This document shows, piece by piece, positions 36,220-44,895 of a stretch of DNA of 61,642 bases. Source of the DNA: Spirochaetota bacterium (GTDB lineage: Bacteria; Spirochaetota; UBA4802; UBA5550); assembly GCA_025457915.1 (NCBI GenBank), contig JALOTL010000024.1:1-61642 (forward strand). The letters run 5' to 3'. Position 1 is the stretch's first letter; each line of letters opens with the position of its first letter. Position numbers and translations under genes: made by a program. The notes under the pieces were generated by a model. The model was given only the letters and a program-made list of their open reading frames with translations, made no database searches and was not told the origin of the DNA.

Positions 36220-37248
36220 TTATTTATTGTTGAGCAACTCAAGGCGGGCCTTCAGAGAATAGTACGCCTTCTGAGCTTCTTTCCTGACGTTTGTATTGTA
36301 ATCGCTCATCGCCTTTTCGATGGCGGCAAGTGCCAGGTTGTCGTTCATCTTCTCCAGTGTCTTTACCGCCTCAAGACGTATGTCATAGTATGGATCATCG
36401 ATCATTTTTATTACTATTCCCATCGATGACTTGTCCCTCATTATTCCGATGACCCTGACGGCCTCGAGTCTTACGTTTTTATATTCGTCCCTGCAGGCCT
36501 GTTTTATCAGAGGAAGTCCTTCCTTTAATTTATGCTTCCCGATGTGCCTGATCGTTTCCTCCCTGCTTGCGACGCTTTCATTCATTTTTTTCACGAGAAG
36601 CATAAAGGGCGCGTCGTTCAAGGCCCTCGTGGCGATTTCTGATCCTATCGTTTCCAGGGAGTCCCTTGCGGCCTTCCTGACATCGGCATGTGAATCCATC
36701 AGCGCCCCTATGAGCGTCTCGGTCGCTTCTTCGTTTGCTATCATCCCGAGGGCTCTGGCCGATTCGACCCGCATGTTGTGCCTCTTGTCATGCATCATCT
36801 CGTCAAGATGAAGTACGAATAGCGGGCTCTTTAGAATTCCCATCACCTTTATTGACTCGATCTGCACCAGCGCCTTTTTATCATTAAGAGCGAGAACAAC
36901 CAGATTGGTGATGTCATCGTTGTCGACAAAACCCCTGTCCGCGATTATTCTGAGGGCTTCTATCTTTTCGTTCGTGGAGCCGTCGATTATGATGGGCCTG
37001 AGTTTTTCGAACAGTCCCTTCTCCCCGAACTGGGCGAACTTCAATACCGCCAGGGTCTTGAGTTTTGTATCCTTATCGTCCTGTAAAACCTTTAGTTTTT
37101 GTATTATGTCCGGATCTTCGGTTTTGTTTAAAATCGCGATAAATGCCGCCAGCCTTATATCTGACTTTCTGTGCTTGAGGCATTTCAACAGCCCCTGCAT
37201 GTCGTCGTTTTTATCAAGCCTGTCTATGTTTGGAGTGAAGAGACCCAT
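36220..37248 (-). CDS. HEAT-repeat protein
   Basis: 342 residues built from about nine to ten HEAT-like repeats of ~30 residues, e.g. DIRLAAFIAILNKTEDPDI, NMRVESARALGMIANEEATE, DVRKAARDSLETIGSEIA, NVRLEAVRVIGIMRDKSS, DIRLEAVKTLEKMNDNLA. Such alpha-solenoids act as protein-binding scaffolds; related repeats occur in phycobilisome lyases, but no lyase residues are implied here. No signal peptide, so cytosolic. It is transcribed from its own promoter (37284-37311). The next gene on this strand, the thioesterase, lies 93 bp beyond its end. The binding partner is unknown. Confidence 0.9.
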   Translation of the reverse strand: MGLFTPNIDRLDKNDDMQGLLKCLKHRKSDIRLAAFIAILNKTEDPDIIQKLKVLQDDKDTKLKTLAVLKFAQFGEKGLFEKLRPIIIDGSTNEKIEALRIIADRGFVDNDDITNLVVLALNDKKALVQIESIKVMGILKSPLFVLHLDEMMHDKRHNMRVESARALGMIANEEATETLIGALMDSHADVRKAARDSLETIGSEIATRALNDAPFMLLVKKMNESVASREETIRHIGKHKLKEGLPLIKQACRDEYKNVRLEAVRVIGIMRDKSSMGIVIKMIDDPYYDIRLEAVKTLEKMNDNLALAAIEKAMSDYNTNVRKEAQKAYYSLKARLELLNNK

Positions 37249-37283
37249 TAATGATTGAATCCTTTACATTGAGGTTAATGTCG

Positions 37284-37311
37284 ATTTTAATAACAGGGGT
37301 GTAATTGTCAA
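37284..37311 (-). promoter_or_regulatory. Promoter for the HEAT-repeat gene
   Basis: On the minus strand TTGACA (37311-37306), 16-nt spacer, TAAAAT (37289-37284, 5/6 of -10). The start site near 37277 leaves a ~29-nt leader to the ATG at 37248. Confidence 0.5.
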
Positions 37312-37461
37312 TACAAAACAATGCATTCATTAATGTTAATTGTTTTTTTTTCCATTAGCATATGGAATTATTTTTATAATTCCTTTCACTGGAAAACAGC
37401 AAAAAAATATGTATTGTTAATTGCATCTCTAATATAATTTATCAAACCATTGATAAAATAA

Positions 37462-37491
37462 TTGACAATTTTTAATAAATATCAAGATTAT
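37462..37491 (+). promoter_or_regulatory. Promoter for second Cache-type sensor gene
   Basis: TTGACA (37462-37467), 18-nt spacer, GATTAT (37486-37491). It lies 33 bp before the ATG at 37524. Confidence 0.35.
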
Positions 37492-37523
37492 AAAAACTCA
37501 AATTTCATTTTTAAACGGAACTA

Positions 37524-38288
37524 ATGAATTTCAAATCCAAATTAATGCTGATATTGATCCTGTGCCTTGTTTCATGCATAGGCGCCTATTTCATCATCAC
37601 AAAAATGTATGACAATCTTGAAAACCAGTTTTTTGAAAAATGCAGAATAGAATCAAAAACCGGTGCCAGGATCATGAGCGAGATGATGGAATTCATGGTG
37701 AAGAATAATATCCTGAAAGAAGCCGAGCTGTTTGATACCAACTATAGAGAAATTAAAGGCACCAATCCAAAAAAATACTCCACGATGTACGACGCAGTTT
37801 TTGACAAACATATACAAAATATTGAAGATGTATTTTTAAAGGATCCGGACATTGATTTTGCGGTGCTGATTGATAAAAACGGTTACATATCCACACATAA
37901 CAGGAAATATTCAAAAGTCGAGACCGGGGATTATAAAACAGATATAATAAACAGCCGCTCAAAAAGAATATATCTCAGCTTTCCGGCGATAAAAAAGGCT
38001 CTTGAGTACCGCGGAAATGATACGATAAAAACACTTTACCACAGGGACACGGGCGAAATCATGTGGAACATCGGCGCACCGGTAAAATTCAGGGAAAAAC
38101 ACTGGGGAACGTTTCTTATCGGGGTATCGCTTGAAAGAATCAACGCGCTCAAACAAAGCATGAGCATTATGATAATCGTTGTAATGTTCATCATTCTTGG
38201 GCTCACTCTGCTGGCAATAATCGCAATAATTCCGAAGAAGCTGCTGGCCAAGGAAATGGACATTAAATCAGGTGAAGGAATATTATAA
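37524..38288 (+). CDS. Membrane protein with periplasmic Cache-like sensor, no output domain (paralogue 2)
   Basis: 254 residues, the same architecture and almost the same length as the protein at 34857. Shared blocks include FAVLIDKNGYISTHNRKYS, DTGEIMWNIGAPVKFREKHWG, TFLIGVSLERI and two enclosing membrane helices (LMLILILCLVSCIGAYFII; IIVVMFIILGLTLLAIIAII). The C-terminal tail is short again (KEMDIKSGEGIL) with no HAMP or signalling domain. Because the two copies differ in the ligand-facing middle, they may sense different molecules or form a heterodimer. It has its own promoter and is not in an operon with known genes. Its output partner is unknown. Confidence 0.85.
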   Translation: MNFKSKLMLILILCLVSCIGAYFIITKMYDNLENQFFEKCRIESKTGARIMSEMMEFMVKNNILKEAELFDTNYREIKGTNPKKYSTMYDAVFDKHIQNIEDVFLKDPDIDFAVLIDKNGYISTHNRKYSKVETGDYKTDIINSRSKRIYLSFPAIKKALEYRGNDTIKTLYHRDTGEIMWNIGAPVKFREKHWGTFLIGVSLERINALKQSMSIMIIVVMFIILGLTLLAIIAIIPKKLLAKEMDIKSGEGIL

Positions 38289-38629
38289 TTTCTCTGAAAG
38301 ATAATTCCATCGTCTCCATTTAGTCATCAATCCCGCAAGCTTCAATCTCATCATGAATCTTTTAACATCCGGAAACGGCTTTGGAACAAAAGAAAAAACC
38401 AAGAATCGTATAAGCGATAACCGCTTATTATCTAATTATGAATCCAACATTGATATTTTTTCTTGACACATGGTTCCTGTTCCTTTATTAATATTAATGA
38501 CTTTGACTGAACACAGATCAATAATTATTTTTCCTGTTCAATATCAACATTTCAATTTGCCAGGGTTCAATAAAGTCATGCTCGTTATTTTTTGGGGAAT
38601 ACCCGAATAATATAAAATGGGAGGAAAAA
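38289..38629. other. Intergenic region with promoter
   Basis: These 341 bp lie between the second Cache gene and a small ORF. They hold the promoter at 38463-38491 and, at the right end, GGGAGG just before the small ORF. No RNA gene recognised. The ~130-nt leader downstream of the promoter could be regulatory; I see no known riboswitch. Confidence 0.4.
38463..38491 (+). promoter_or_regulatory. Sigma70-type promoter for the small ORF at 38630
   Basis: TTGACA (38463-38468), 17-nt spacer, TATTAA (38486-38491). Consensus -35, optimal spacing. The leader to the ATG would be about 130 nt. Confidence 0.5.
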
Positions 38630-38857
38630 ATGTCATTAGTCGATGAAAAAACAATGAAAAATGCCGAGAAATGCAAAGAGTTTATGGAAGCCACCATGAA
38701 TCTCGTCAATAAAATAGACAGGCACAGCGTAATGGCGGAGGAAATGGAAGCCACGGTCAAACAGCTGGCAAGAGTTGCGCCGCACAAAGCCGATTTTGAA
38801 AAAATATTCGGACTGTCGCCTTACGATTACTACATGAAAAAAGAAAAGGAAAAATAA
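38630..38857 (+). CDS. Small uncharacterised protein (75 aa)
   Basis: 75 residues, charged and mostly helical (MKNAEKCKEFMEATMNLVNK, MAEEMEATVKQLARVAPHK), ending in KKEKEK. I recognise no family. It looks real because a strong GGGAGG Shine-Dalgarno lies 6 nt before the ATG, a consensus promoter lies upstream, and a rho-independent terminator lies 28 bp after the stop, that is, a complete single-gene unit. One cysteine. Cytosolic. It could be a small regulator or anti-factor; nothing proves this. Confidence 0.75.
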   Translation: MSLVDEKTMKNAEKCKEFMEATMNLVNKIDRHSVMAEEMEATVKQLARVAPHKADFEKIFGLSPYDYYMKKEKEK

Positions 38858-38885
38858 AACGCAATCATATCGGAGATCATATTAG

Positions 38886-38918
38886 ATAACTCTTTCATCA
38901 TGGAAGAGTTATTTTTTT
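38886..38918 (+). terminator. Rho-independent terminator after the small ORF
   Basis: Perfect 9-bp stem ATAACTCTT (38886-38894) / AAGAGTTAT (38904-38912), 9-nt loop, then TTTTTT. It ends at the stop of the convergent membrane-protein gene. Confidence 0.85.
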
Positions 38919-39375
38919 ATAAATGCCTGTAAAGATAAAGATTCAACAGCCTCGCGACAAAATACGCGCCTGCAAAACAGAAAAAAGGCATGGTCACAAA
39001 AAATATTCCGATTTCAATAGGGGTTGCCACCTTTGAATGAAGGACCTTCTTCCCGAAATAATTGAAATGGTAGTTGTCAGGATCTTTGGCCCTTCTGTAT
39101 ATCCTGTGGAGTATTGAAATTTTTATAAAAAGAGTAAGTCCCAGCACCATGCCCGAAACCATCCATAATAAAAGCTTGATGTTTATTTCTTGTATCTGAT
39201 CGGGCTTGTACAGTGAAACTATGATGAGGGACAGAGCCAGCAGTACGTTCAAAACCGCGCTGTTTATGAAATTACGAAGGTATTTCCCCTCCCTTTTATA
39301 AACGTATTTGGCCAGGAACATTATATGGAAGGAAAAAGAGAGCACTAAAAGTAGAAATAGTGTTATTAATATCAT
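38917..39375 (-). CDS. Small uncharacterised membrane protein
   Basis: 152 residues with about four membrane helices: ILITLFLLLVLSFSFHIMFL, NSAVLNVLLALSLIIVSLY, LLLWMVSGMVLGLTLFIKI and IGIFFVTMPFFCFAGAYFVA. A basic, aromatic loop lies between helix 3 and 4 (HRIYRRAKDPDNYHFNYFG). I recognise no family. It is a single gene converging with the small ORF; the sigma factor gene begins on the other strand 195 bp upstream. Inner-membrane location follows from the helices only. Confidence 0.7.
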   Translation of the reverse strand: MILITLFLLLVLSFSFHIMFLAKYVYKREGKYLRNFINSAVLNVLLALSLIIVSLYKPDQIQEINIKLLLWMVSGMVLGLTLFIKISILHRIYRRAKDPDNYHFNYFGKKVLHSKVATPIEIGIFFVTMPFFCFAGAYFVARLLNLYLYRHL

Positions 39376-39570
39376 TGAATACTAAAACATTTATTATATT
39401 TTTACTTTACCTGAAAATAACATAAGGATATAACGACAAACAAGCCGCACCCTGGATTAAAAAATAAAAAAACGCGAAGTTAAAATAATAATTGATTCAT
39501 AAAGACAAGTCAAGAAAAAGAATCTTTAAAAGCAAAAAAATAGATCCTATCAGGTACAGAACGAGTCTAA

Positions 39571-40182
39571 ATGAAAGAAGAGTTAAAAAAATCGACAGAA
39601 AGGGATGAAAAGCTGATCGGCGATTTTCTCGGAAATGACCATTTGGCTTTTGAAAAACTCGTAATCAGGTACAAGGATATGATATTCAACCTCTGTTTCA
39701 GGATAACTTGCGATTATGACGAGGCAAACGATTGCGCCCAGGAAACCTTCATAAAGGTTTACAGGAGCCTCGGGGGGTTTCAGTTCAGGTCGTCTTTTAA
39801 GACATGGCTGTACCGGATAGCCATAAATACATGCAGGAGCAGAATATCTTCAAAAAAACGAAAAATAAATGGAAAGACCGTCAGCATGGAGAGTATTATT
39901 AATCCGGAAGCAAGATTCAGCGGACCAGGCAGGAATGCCGATTCAGACCCGGCTTTTAATTATGAAAAAAAGGAGTTCGAGGTTGAAATACAGGAAGCGC
40001 TCGCTTCATTACCGGAGGATGAGCGCATGCTGGTGGTCCTCAGGGACATCGACAACAGGTCTTATGATGAAATAATAACCGTCACCGGGATCAACGAGGG
40101 AACGGTTAAATCGAGATTATCAAGGGCGCGGCACAGGCTGAGAAGCAGCCTGAGGGACAAGTTTAAAGATGAAATGCAATAG
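39571..40182 (+). CDS. ECF-type RNA polymerase sigma factor
   Basis: 203 residues. Region 2 at ~25-95 (AFEKLVIRYKDMIFNLCFRI, DEANDCAQETFIKVYRSL, FKTWLYRIAINTCRS) and region 4 at ~130-190 (ALASLPEDERMLVVLRDIDN, SYDEIITVTGINEGTVKSRLSRARHRLR) with no region 3 between them, which is the ECF layout. It directs RNA polymerase to a stress or envelope regulon. The linker of ~35 residues between regions 2 and 4 is somewhat long. It overlaps the anti-sigma gene by 14 bp. Such pairs normally autoregulate; no -35 AAC-type motif was confirmed upstream. Confidence 0.93.
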   Translation: MKEELKKSTERDEKLIGDFLGNDHLAFEKLVIRYKDMIFNLCFRITCDYDEANDCAQETFIKVYRSLGGFQFRSSFKTWLYRIAINTCRSRISSKKRKINGKTVSMESIINPEARFSGPGRNADSDPAFNYEKKEFEVEIQEALASLPEDERMLVVLRDIDNRSYDEIITVTGINEGTVKSRLSRARHRLRSSLRDKFKDEMQ

Positions 40183-41167
40183 AAAAATCGATATCCTTTA
40201 CGACTATACAGAAGGAATCCTTCCGGAAAAGGAGGCCCTGCGCGTCAGGAAACATCTGTCCGTATGCGACAGGTGCAGTATTGAGCTGGCCGGAATAATG
40301 GAATACAGGAAAACCCTTTCCGGCCTGCAGCCAAAAAATGCGCCGGACGGATTCATGAAAGCGATTAATCAAAGACTCGGAGTCGAAATAATAAAAAAAG
40401 ACGGCAGTTTAAAATTAATTATTAAAAAATTGGTTTCACCGGCCGTGGTGAAAATACCGGTCGGCGCCGCCGGTCTTATTGCGGCTTCGGTTCTGTTATT
40501 CATCTTTTTAAACAGAGAAGACAGGCCAATGGATAATATCAGGCTCGCTGAAAGGACGGACGAAAGAAACATTGTGAAGATAGATAAAAAACACATCAAG
40601 ATTCCCGCGGAAAAACCTGCAGACATGATCATAGCAAGCAGGGAAATCGTGCAGAAAAATATGCGTCCGGGTCAGCCCGTATTGCGAAGCATGCAGATGG
40701 CCCGAAAGGATCCCATACGTTCAGAGAGCTCAATCGGAACCGGGGCCGAAGAAATCGAGATCACCCTGCTGGTCGGGGCCGCGGATGAAAAAACTGCAGA
40801 TGATGCGTCGATGAAAAAAGCCAAGGAAAGCGATGCAACCGAATATGATAAAAAGGACCGTGCCAGGTCTTCCTCAGGCGCAAAAGCATCTATCCAGAAG
40901 ACTGAAAGGCAAAACGAGGCCGTCCGAGTACAGGATAACTCCCTGGAAAGGATAAAAAGCATGTCAAGGAGCTCTGGCGCCCGCATAATCGAGGAAAAAT
41001 ACAGTAAAGGCAGCAACGGCTATATCATTATGACGATCCCCCAGAAAAATTACGATTCCTTCGTCAGGCAGCTCAATACAATGGGCACTGTAAAGGACGG
41101 AAAACAAAAATTGGGCCAGCAGCAGGAAAAGATGAAGCTGAGGCTGAATATCAACGCTGATCAATAA
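40169..41167 (+). CDS. Anti-sigma factor with zinc-binding N-terminus and membrane helix
   Basis: 332 residues. The N-terminus has the zinc anti-sigma arrangement (KHLSVCDRC, His-x3-Cys-x2-Cys) near 29-37. A membrane helix follows at ~97-112 (VGAAGLIAASVLLFIFL). The remaining ~220 residues are outside the cytoplasm: a Lys/Glu-rich low-complexity stretch, then a C-terminal alpha/beta domain (SLERIKSMSRSSGARIIEEK, GYIIMTIPQKNYDSFVRQL) of the sort found in DUF2275/DUF4349-like anti-sigma proteins. It would hold the ECF factor at the membrane until an envelope signal reaches the outer domain. The overlap with the sigma gene points to coupled translation. Confidence 0.85.
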   Translation: MKCNRKIDILYDYTEGILPEKEALRVRKHLSVCDRCSIELAGIMEYRKTLSGLQPKNAPDGFMKAINQRLGVEIIKKDGSLKLIIKKLVSPAVVKIPVGAAGLIAASVLLFIFLNREDRPMDNIRLAERTDERNIVKIDKKHIKIPAEKPADMIIASREIVQKNMRPGQPVLRSMQMARKDPIRSESSIGTGAEEIEITLLVGAADEKTADDASMKKAKESDATEYDKKDRARSSSGAKASIQKTERQNEAVRVQDNSLERIKSMSRSSGARIIEEKYSKGSNGYIIMTIPQKNYDSFVRQLNTMGTVKDGKQKLGQQQEKMKLRLNINADQ

Positions 41168-41224
41168 CCGCATGATTCGTATTCCATGAAATCATGACGG
41201 GAACCGTGCGATTTATTTAAGCAT

Positions 41225-41258
41225 AAAAAAGGGGCGCCGAATACGGCGTCCCTTTTTT
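41225..41258. terminator. Bidirectional rho-independent terminator
   Basis: Stem GGGGCGCCG (41231-41239) / CGGCGTCCC (41244-41252) with one G-T pair, flanked by an A run on the left and a T run on the right, so it can stop both the sigma/anti-sigma operon (plus) and hppA (minus). Confidence 0.88.
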
Positions 41259-41281
41259 ATCTATTTGCGAGAAGTTTCTTT

Positions 41282-43711
41282 TTACAGTTCTTTCGGGATC
41301 CTCATCGTGAAGAATGAACGCCATACAAAGATGAAGGCGATTATCAGGAAAGGGATACCTATGAACAGCGTATAGTCCATGGTGCCCGCTTTCGTCGCAT
41401 GAAGCTTCATCTCAATAGCGATCTCAGTTGCGAGAAGGCCGAAAAGTGTTGAGAACTTGATGATCGGGTTCAGGGATACAGAAGAAGTGTCCTTGAACGG
41501 ATCACCGACTGTGTCGCCTATGACCGTAGCGGCATGAAGTTCGGTGTTCTTCATCTTCAGGTCAACCTCTACGACCTTCTTCGCGTTGTCCCATGCGCCG
41601 CCGGTATTGGCCATGTATATGGCCTGGAAAAGACCGAAGCATGCTATGGAAATGAGATATGCAACGAAGAAGTTAGGATCGAAGAACGCGAAAGCCAGCG
41701 TGATGGACATCAGCGCAATGAAGATGTTCCACATGCCTTTCTGCGCGTACTGGGTGCAGATCTTAACGACGGTTTTTGAGTCTTCAAGGTCTGCTTCCTG
41801 CTTTTCGAGATTGAGGTTCTTTTTGATGAACTCGACAGCCCTGTAGGCGCCGGTCGTAACGGCCTGCATTGACGCGCCGCAGAACCAGTAGACCACAGCG
41901 CCGCCGCTTATAAGCCCGAGTAGGACAGGCGCGTCGGTAAGTGAGATTTTCAGGAATCCGACTTTCTTGAGAAGAAGGATGATCGCGAAAATCATCGTCG
42001 TGGCACCGACAACCGCGGTTCCTATAAGGACAGGTTTTGCAGTGGCCTTAAAGGTATTGCCGGCTCCGTCGTTTGATTCGAGATAAAATTTTCCAAGTTC
42101 GAAATCAGGCGTGAAACCGAAATCCCTTTTGATTTCTTCGGAGATCCCCTTTATGGACTCTATCTGGGAGAGTTCAAAAATCGACTGCGCATTGTCCGTA
42201 ACAGGACCGTAGCTGTCGACGGCTATGTTGACAGGGCCCATGCAGAGGAAGCCGAAAGCGACCATACCGAATGCGAAAATCGGCGCGTATTCTCCCATGA
42301 CCGCCCCGAGGCCCTGCAGGCTCGTAAAGTAAGCGCCGGTCATGAGGCCGACTATCAGCATCCCCATGTAGAATGCGCTGAAGTTACCGGCAACTATACC
42401 GGAAAGGATCGTAAGGGAAGCGCCCCCTTCCTTGGTGGCCGTAACGATTTCATTTACGTGCTTGGATTTGGCGCTTGTGAAAATCTTAGTGAATTCCGGT
42501 ATAAGAACAGCGGCAAGAGTTCCGCAGCTGATTATTATCGCGAGCTTCCACCAGAGTGAATTCAATTCCGGATTGTTCATGATGTCGCCGATATCGCCTA
42601 TCAGCATGTAGCTCATGAAAAATGACGTGCTTATGCAGAGTATGGCTGCTATCCATATAAGCCTCATCAAGGGCTCTTCGAAATCGAATTCTTTTTTGCC
42701 TTTGTATTTCGCGGAGGAAATGGCCTGGTTGATGAAATATGAACATCCCGAGCAGAAGTCCATGAGGAACCTCATCGCGAATATCCATACAATCAATTTT
42801 GCCTGTATCTCCGGGTTCGCCACCGCGAGGGTGATGAATGATATGAGGGCAACACCGGTTACGCCGTATGTTTCGAAACCGTCAGCCGTCGGGCCCACGC
42901 TGTCGCCGGCATTGTCGCCAGTGCAGTCCGCTATAACGCCAGGGTTCCTTGGGTCGTCTTCTTTTATCTTGAAGACTATCTTCATGAGGTCGGAACCTAT
43001 GTCGGCAATCTTCGTGAAGATACCCCCCGCGATCCTGAGGGCCGATGCGCCGAGGGATTCACCTATGGCGAATCCGAGGAAGCAGACGCCGACTATTTCA
43101 CGGTCAACGAAAAGGAGGATGATAACCATCATGACCAGCTCGAGGGAAATGAGGAAGAGACCGACGCTCATCCCCGCCCTGAGCGGAATGTTTACGACAT
43201 CCCAGGGCTTCCCGGCCAGGGAGGCAAAGGCCGTACGGGCGTTTGCGTATGTATTGATTCGTATGCCATACCATGCGACAGCATAGGAACCGCCCATACC
43301 GACGACCGAGAAAAGGAGAACCATCATCAGCGTGGAAACGCCTTTACCCTGAAGGCCGACAAAATAAATCGTCATTGCAATAGCAATGAAGCCGAAAAGC
43401 ATGAGGAGGAATTTCCCCTGCTGTATCAGATAAGTACGGCAGGTCTGAAATATTATTTCAGCAATTTTGAGCATTGAATTATGCGCCCTGAGTCTTTTGA
43501 CCTGGAAACGCAGCAACAGGCTGAAACCCAGCGTACCGCAGATCACCAACGCGCCGTAGAAAAGAAGATCCCACGCGTTTATTCCGCCGAAGTTGTTGAA
43601 TTTTCCCGCATGCAAGTCCGGAATAGCGAGATCGGCCTCGCTGGCAAATACCTGCAGTGCGGTTAGCGGGAGTACTCCCAGCGTTAAAAAGATTCTCTTT
43701 AAAATCTTCAT
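41282..43711 (-). CDS. hppA: Membrane-bound proton/sodium-translocating pyrophosphatase
   Basis: 809 residues, about sixteen membrane helices. It couples pyrophosphate hydrolysis to ion pumping and so recovers energy from biosynthesis. The substrate site is clear: IADIGSDLMKIVFKIKEDDP, then CTGDNAGDSVGPTADGFETY instead of the common DNVGDNVGD-type sequence, and NTGGAWDNAKK, GDTVGDPFKDTSSVSLNP near the end. The K+-dependence position reads GNTFKATAK, with Lys as in K+-independent enzymes (Ala in K+-dependent). The divergent GDNAGDSVGP motif is shared with a separate group of H+/Na+-regulated pumps, as I recall. A signal-like N-terminal extension (residues 1-25) is present. AGAGG before the ATG. 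Which ion is pumped cannot be read off. Confidence 0.95.
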   Translation of the reverse strand: MKILKRIFLTLGVLPLTALQVFASEADLAIPDLHAGKFNNFGGINAWDLLFYGALVICGTLGFSLLLRFQVKRLRAHNSMLKIAEIIFQTCRTYLIQQGKFLLMLFGFIAIAMTIYFVGLQGKGVSTLMMVLLFSVVGMGGSYAVAWYGIRINTYANARTAFASLAGKPWDVVNIPLRAGMSVGLFLISLELVMMVIILLFVDREIVGVCFLGFAIGESLGASALRIAGGIFTKIADIGSDLMKIVFKIKEDDPRNPGVIADCTGDNAGDSVGPTADGFETYGVTGVALISFITLAVANPEIQAKLIVWIFAMRFLMDFCSGCSYFINQAISSAKYKGKKEFDFEEPLMRLIWIAAILCISTSFFMSYMLIGDIGDIMNNPELNSLWWKLAIIISCGTLAAVLIPEFTKIFTSAKSKHVNEIVTATKEGGASLTILSGIVAGNFSAFYMGMLIVGLMTGAYFTSLQGLGAVMGEYAPIFAFGMVAFGFLCMGPVNIAVDSYGPVTDNAQSIFELSQIESIKGISEEIKRDFGFTPDFELGKFYLESNDGAGNTFKATAKPVLIGTAVVGATTMIFAIILLLKKVGFLKISLTDAPVLLGLISGGAVVYWFCGASMQAVTTGAYRAVEFIKKNLNLEKQEADLEDSKTVVKICTQYAQKGMWNIFIALMSITLAFAFFDPNFFVAYLISIACFGLFQAIYMANTGGAWDNAKKVVEVDLKMKNTELHAATVIGDTVGDPFKDTSSVSLNPIIKFSTLFGLLATEIAIEMKLHATKAGTMDYTLFIGIPFLIIAFIFVWRSFFTMRIPKEL

Positions 43712-44191
43712 ACTAACCTCTAACCTTTAAATTAAATTTAAAAAAAGCCTGCAACCGGCCATATGGCAGAATTGCACTCACACCCTGCCGCAAATACCCA
43801 GAAGACCCCGGAATAATATGTGTTCTAATATTCTATAAGCCTTAGAAAAAACAAGCGGCTCAAGTGTCCTGATTAATAGCATTGAAGGTTTCAAATTCAT
43901 CATCATTATAAGCTTATGGTGCAGGTAATAGATCATTTTTTCATTGAGAGCATTTGGGCTTATCTAAAGGATCATCAAACCCTTTTTGATCAAGAAAAAT
44001 AATTATGTCATTTTTTTCAAGTCTTTTTCATGCCAAATTATTTAAAAAATACCATGTATTTAACATTAATAGCACATTAGGGTCCAGACCGTTTAAATAA
44101 TAATAAATTAAATTTGACAAAATCCTATTTCTAATAAGTATAAATTTTAATAAAATAAAAAAACATTCCCGATGGATACAGGAAAAAAGCC
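43712..44191. other. Long AT-rich divergent intergenic region
   Basis: 480 bp between hppA (minus) and the SRPBCC gene (plus). The promoter at 44114-44144 serves the latter. I found no RNA gene, repeat or terminator; the 5' side close to hppA probably holds its promoter but no clear match was found. Confidence 0.45.
44114..44144 (+). promoter_or_regulatory. Candidate promoter for the SRPBCC gene
   Basis: TTGACA (44114-44119), a rather long 19-nt spacer, TATAAA (44139-44144). It lies 48 bp before the GTG at 44192. Confidence 0.35.
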
Positions 44192-44893
44192 GTGTTAAAA
44201 AAAATAAGCATGCTTTTCCAGATTATATTAATCTCCGCGATATTCATGCAGGCCGATTCAAACGCCTGCAAGCCGGAAAAAAACAGCTCCATGAAATTCA
44301 TGATGAGGCACAGCGTGGCGCCTTATGAATTTGAAAGAATAATGAAGTCCCCGGCCATGATAGAAGACCAGGTCGAGGAAATCGATTCCGGCAATGGGAA
44401 GCTTCTCGTCACTAGGGGCGATTATCACGCTATTTTTCCGATAAAAAAAGAAAAGCTGGCCGCCGCAATTACGGATTATGAACATTACGCATCCTTCATG
44501 CCGAGGGTGGCAAACGCGAAGGTGATCTGCAGAAACTCGACACCGGTGCCATACTATAAATGCGAACAGTATCTAAAAATAAAATTCCTGGGAATAGGCG
44601 TCGAATACAATTACATCGTGAACATCTATTCTCCGGTTTCCGGAGATAAAAATGTTTTCGCTACCAAGTGGAACCTCGAGGAATCCATCGACGGGGCCTT
44701 CGCGGACTGTTACGGTTCATGGTACCTGAAGGAATTCGAGAAAGACGGCCAGACCTACACCTACATGAGATACTTTCTTTCAACCGTGTTTAAAAAATAC
44801 AACTCGGCGATAAAATTCATGATGAGGAATTTCGCGGAAAACGACATCAAGGCCCTGTTTAAATCCGTTTATTCCGAGGCCCAGAAAAAATAG
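44192..44893 (+). CDS. Secreted SRPBCC (START/Bet v1-like) family protein
   Basis: 233 residues from a GTG with AGGA 9 nt before it; an ATG at 44210 is the alternative. The signal peptide is IISMLF-type (SMLFQIILISAIFMQADSNA). The SRPBCC fold begins near 80 with IFPIKKEKLAAAITDYEHYASFMP (the helix after the first strand), then AKVICRNSTP, IKFLGIGVEYNYIVNIYSP and SWYLKEFEKDGQTYTYMRYFL. These domains form a deep hydrophobic pocket for lipids or polyketide-like molecules; a polyketide cyclase role is not implied. It converges with glgX with 2 bp between stops. A periplasmic lipid- or hydrophobe-binding role is inferred. Confidence 0.8.
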   Translation: MLKKISMLFQIILISAIFMQADSNACKPEKNSSMKFMMRHSVAPYEFERIMKSPAMIEDQVEEIDSGNGKLLVTRGDYHAIFPIKKEKLAAAITDYEHYASFMPRVANAKVICRNSTPVPYYKCEQYLKIKFLGIGVEYNYIVNIYSPVSGDKNVFATKWNLEESIDGAFADCYGSWYLKEFEKDGQTYTYMRYFLSTVFKKYNSAIKFMMRNFAENDIKALFKSVYSEAQKK

Positions 44894-44895
44894 CG

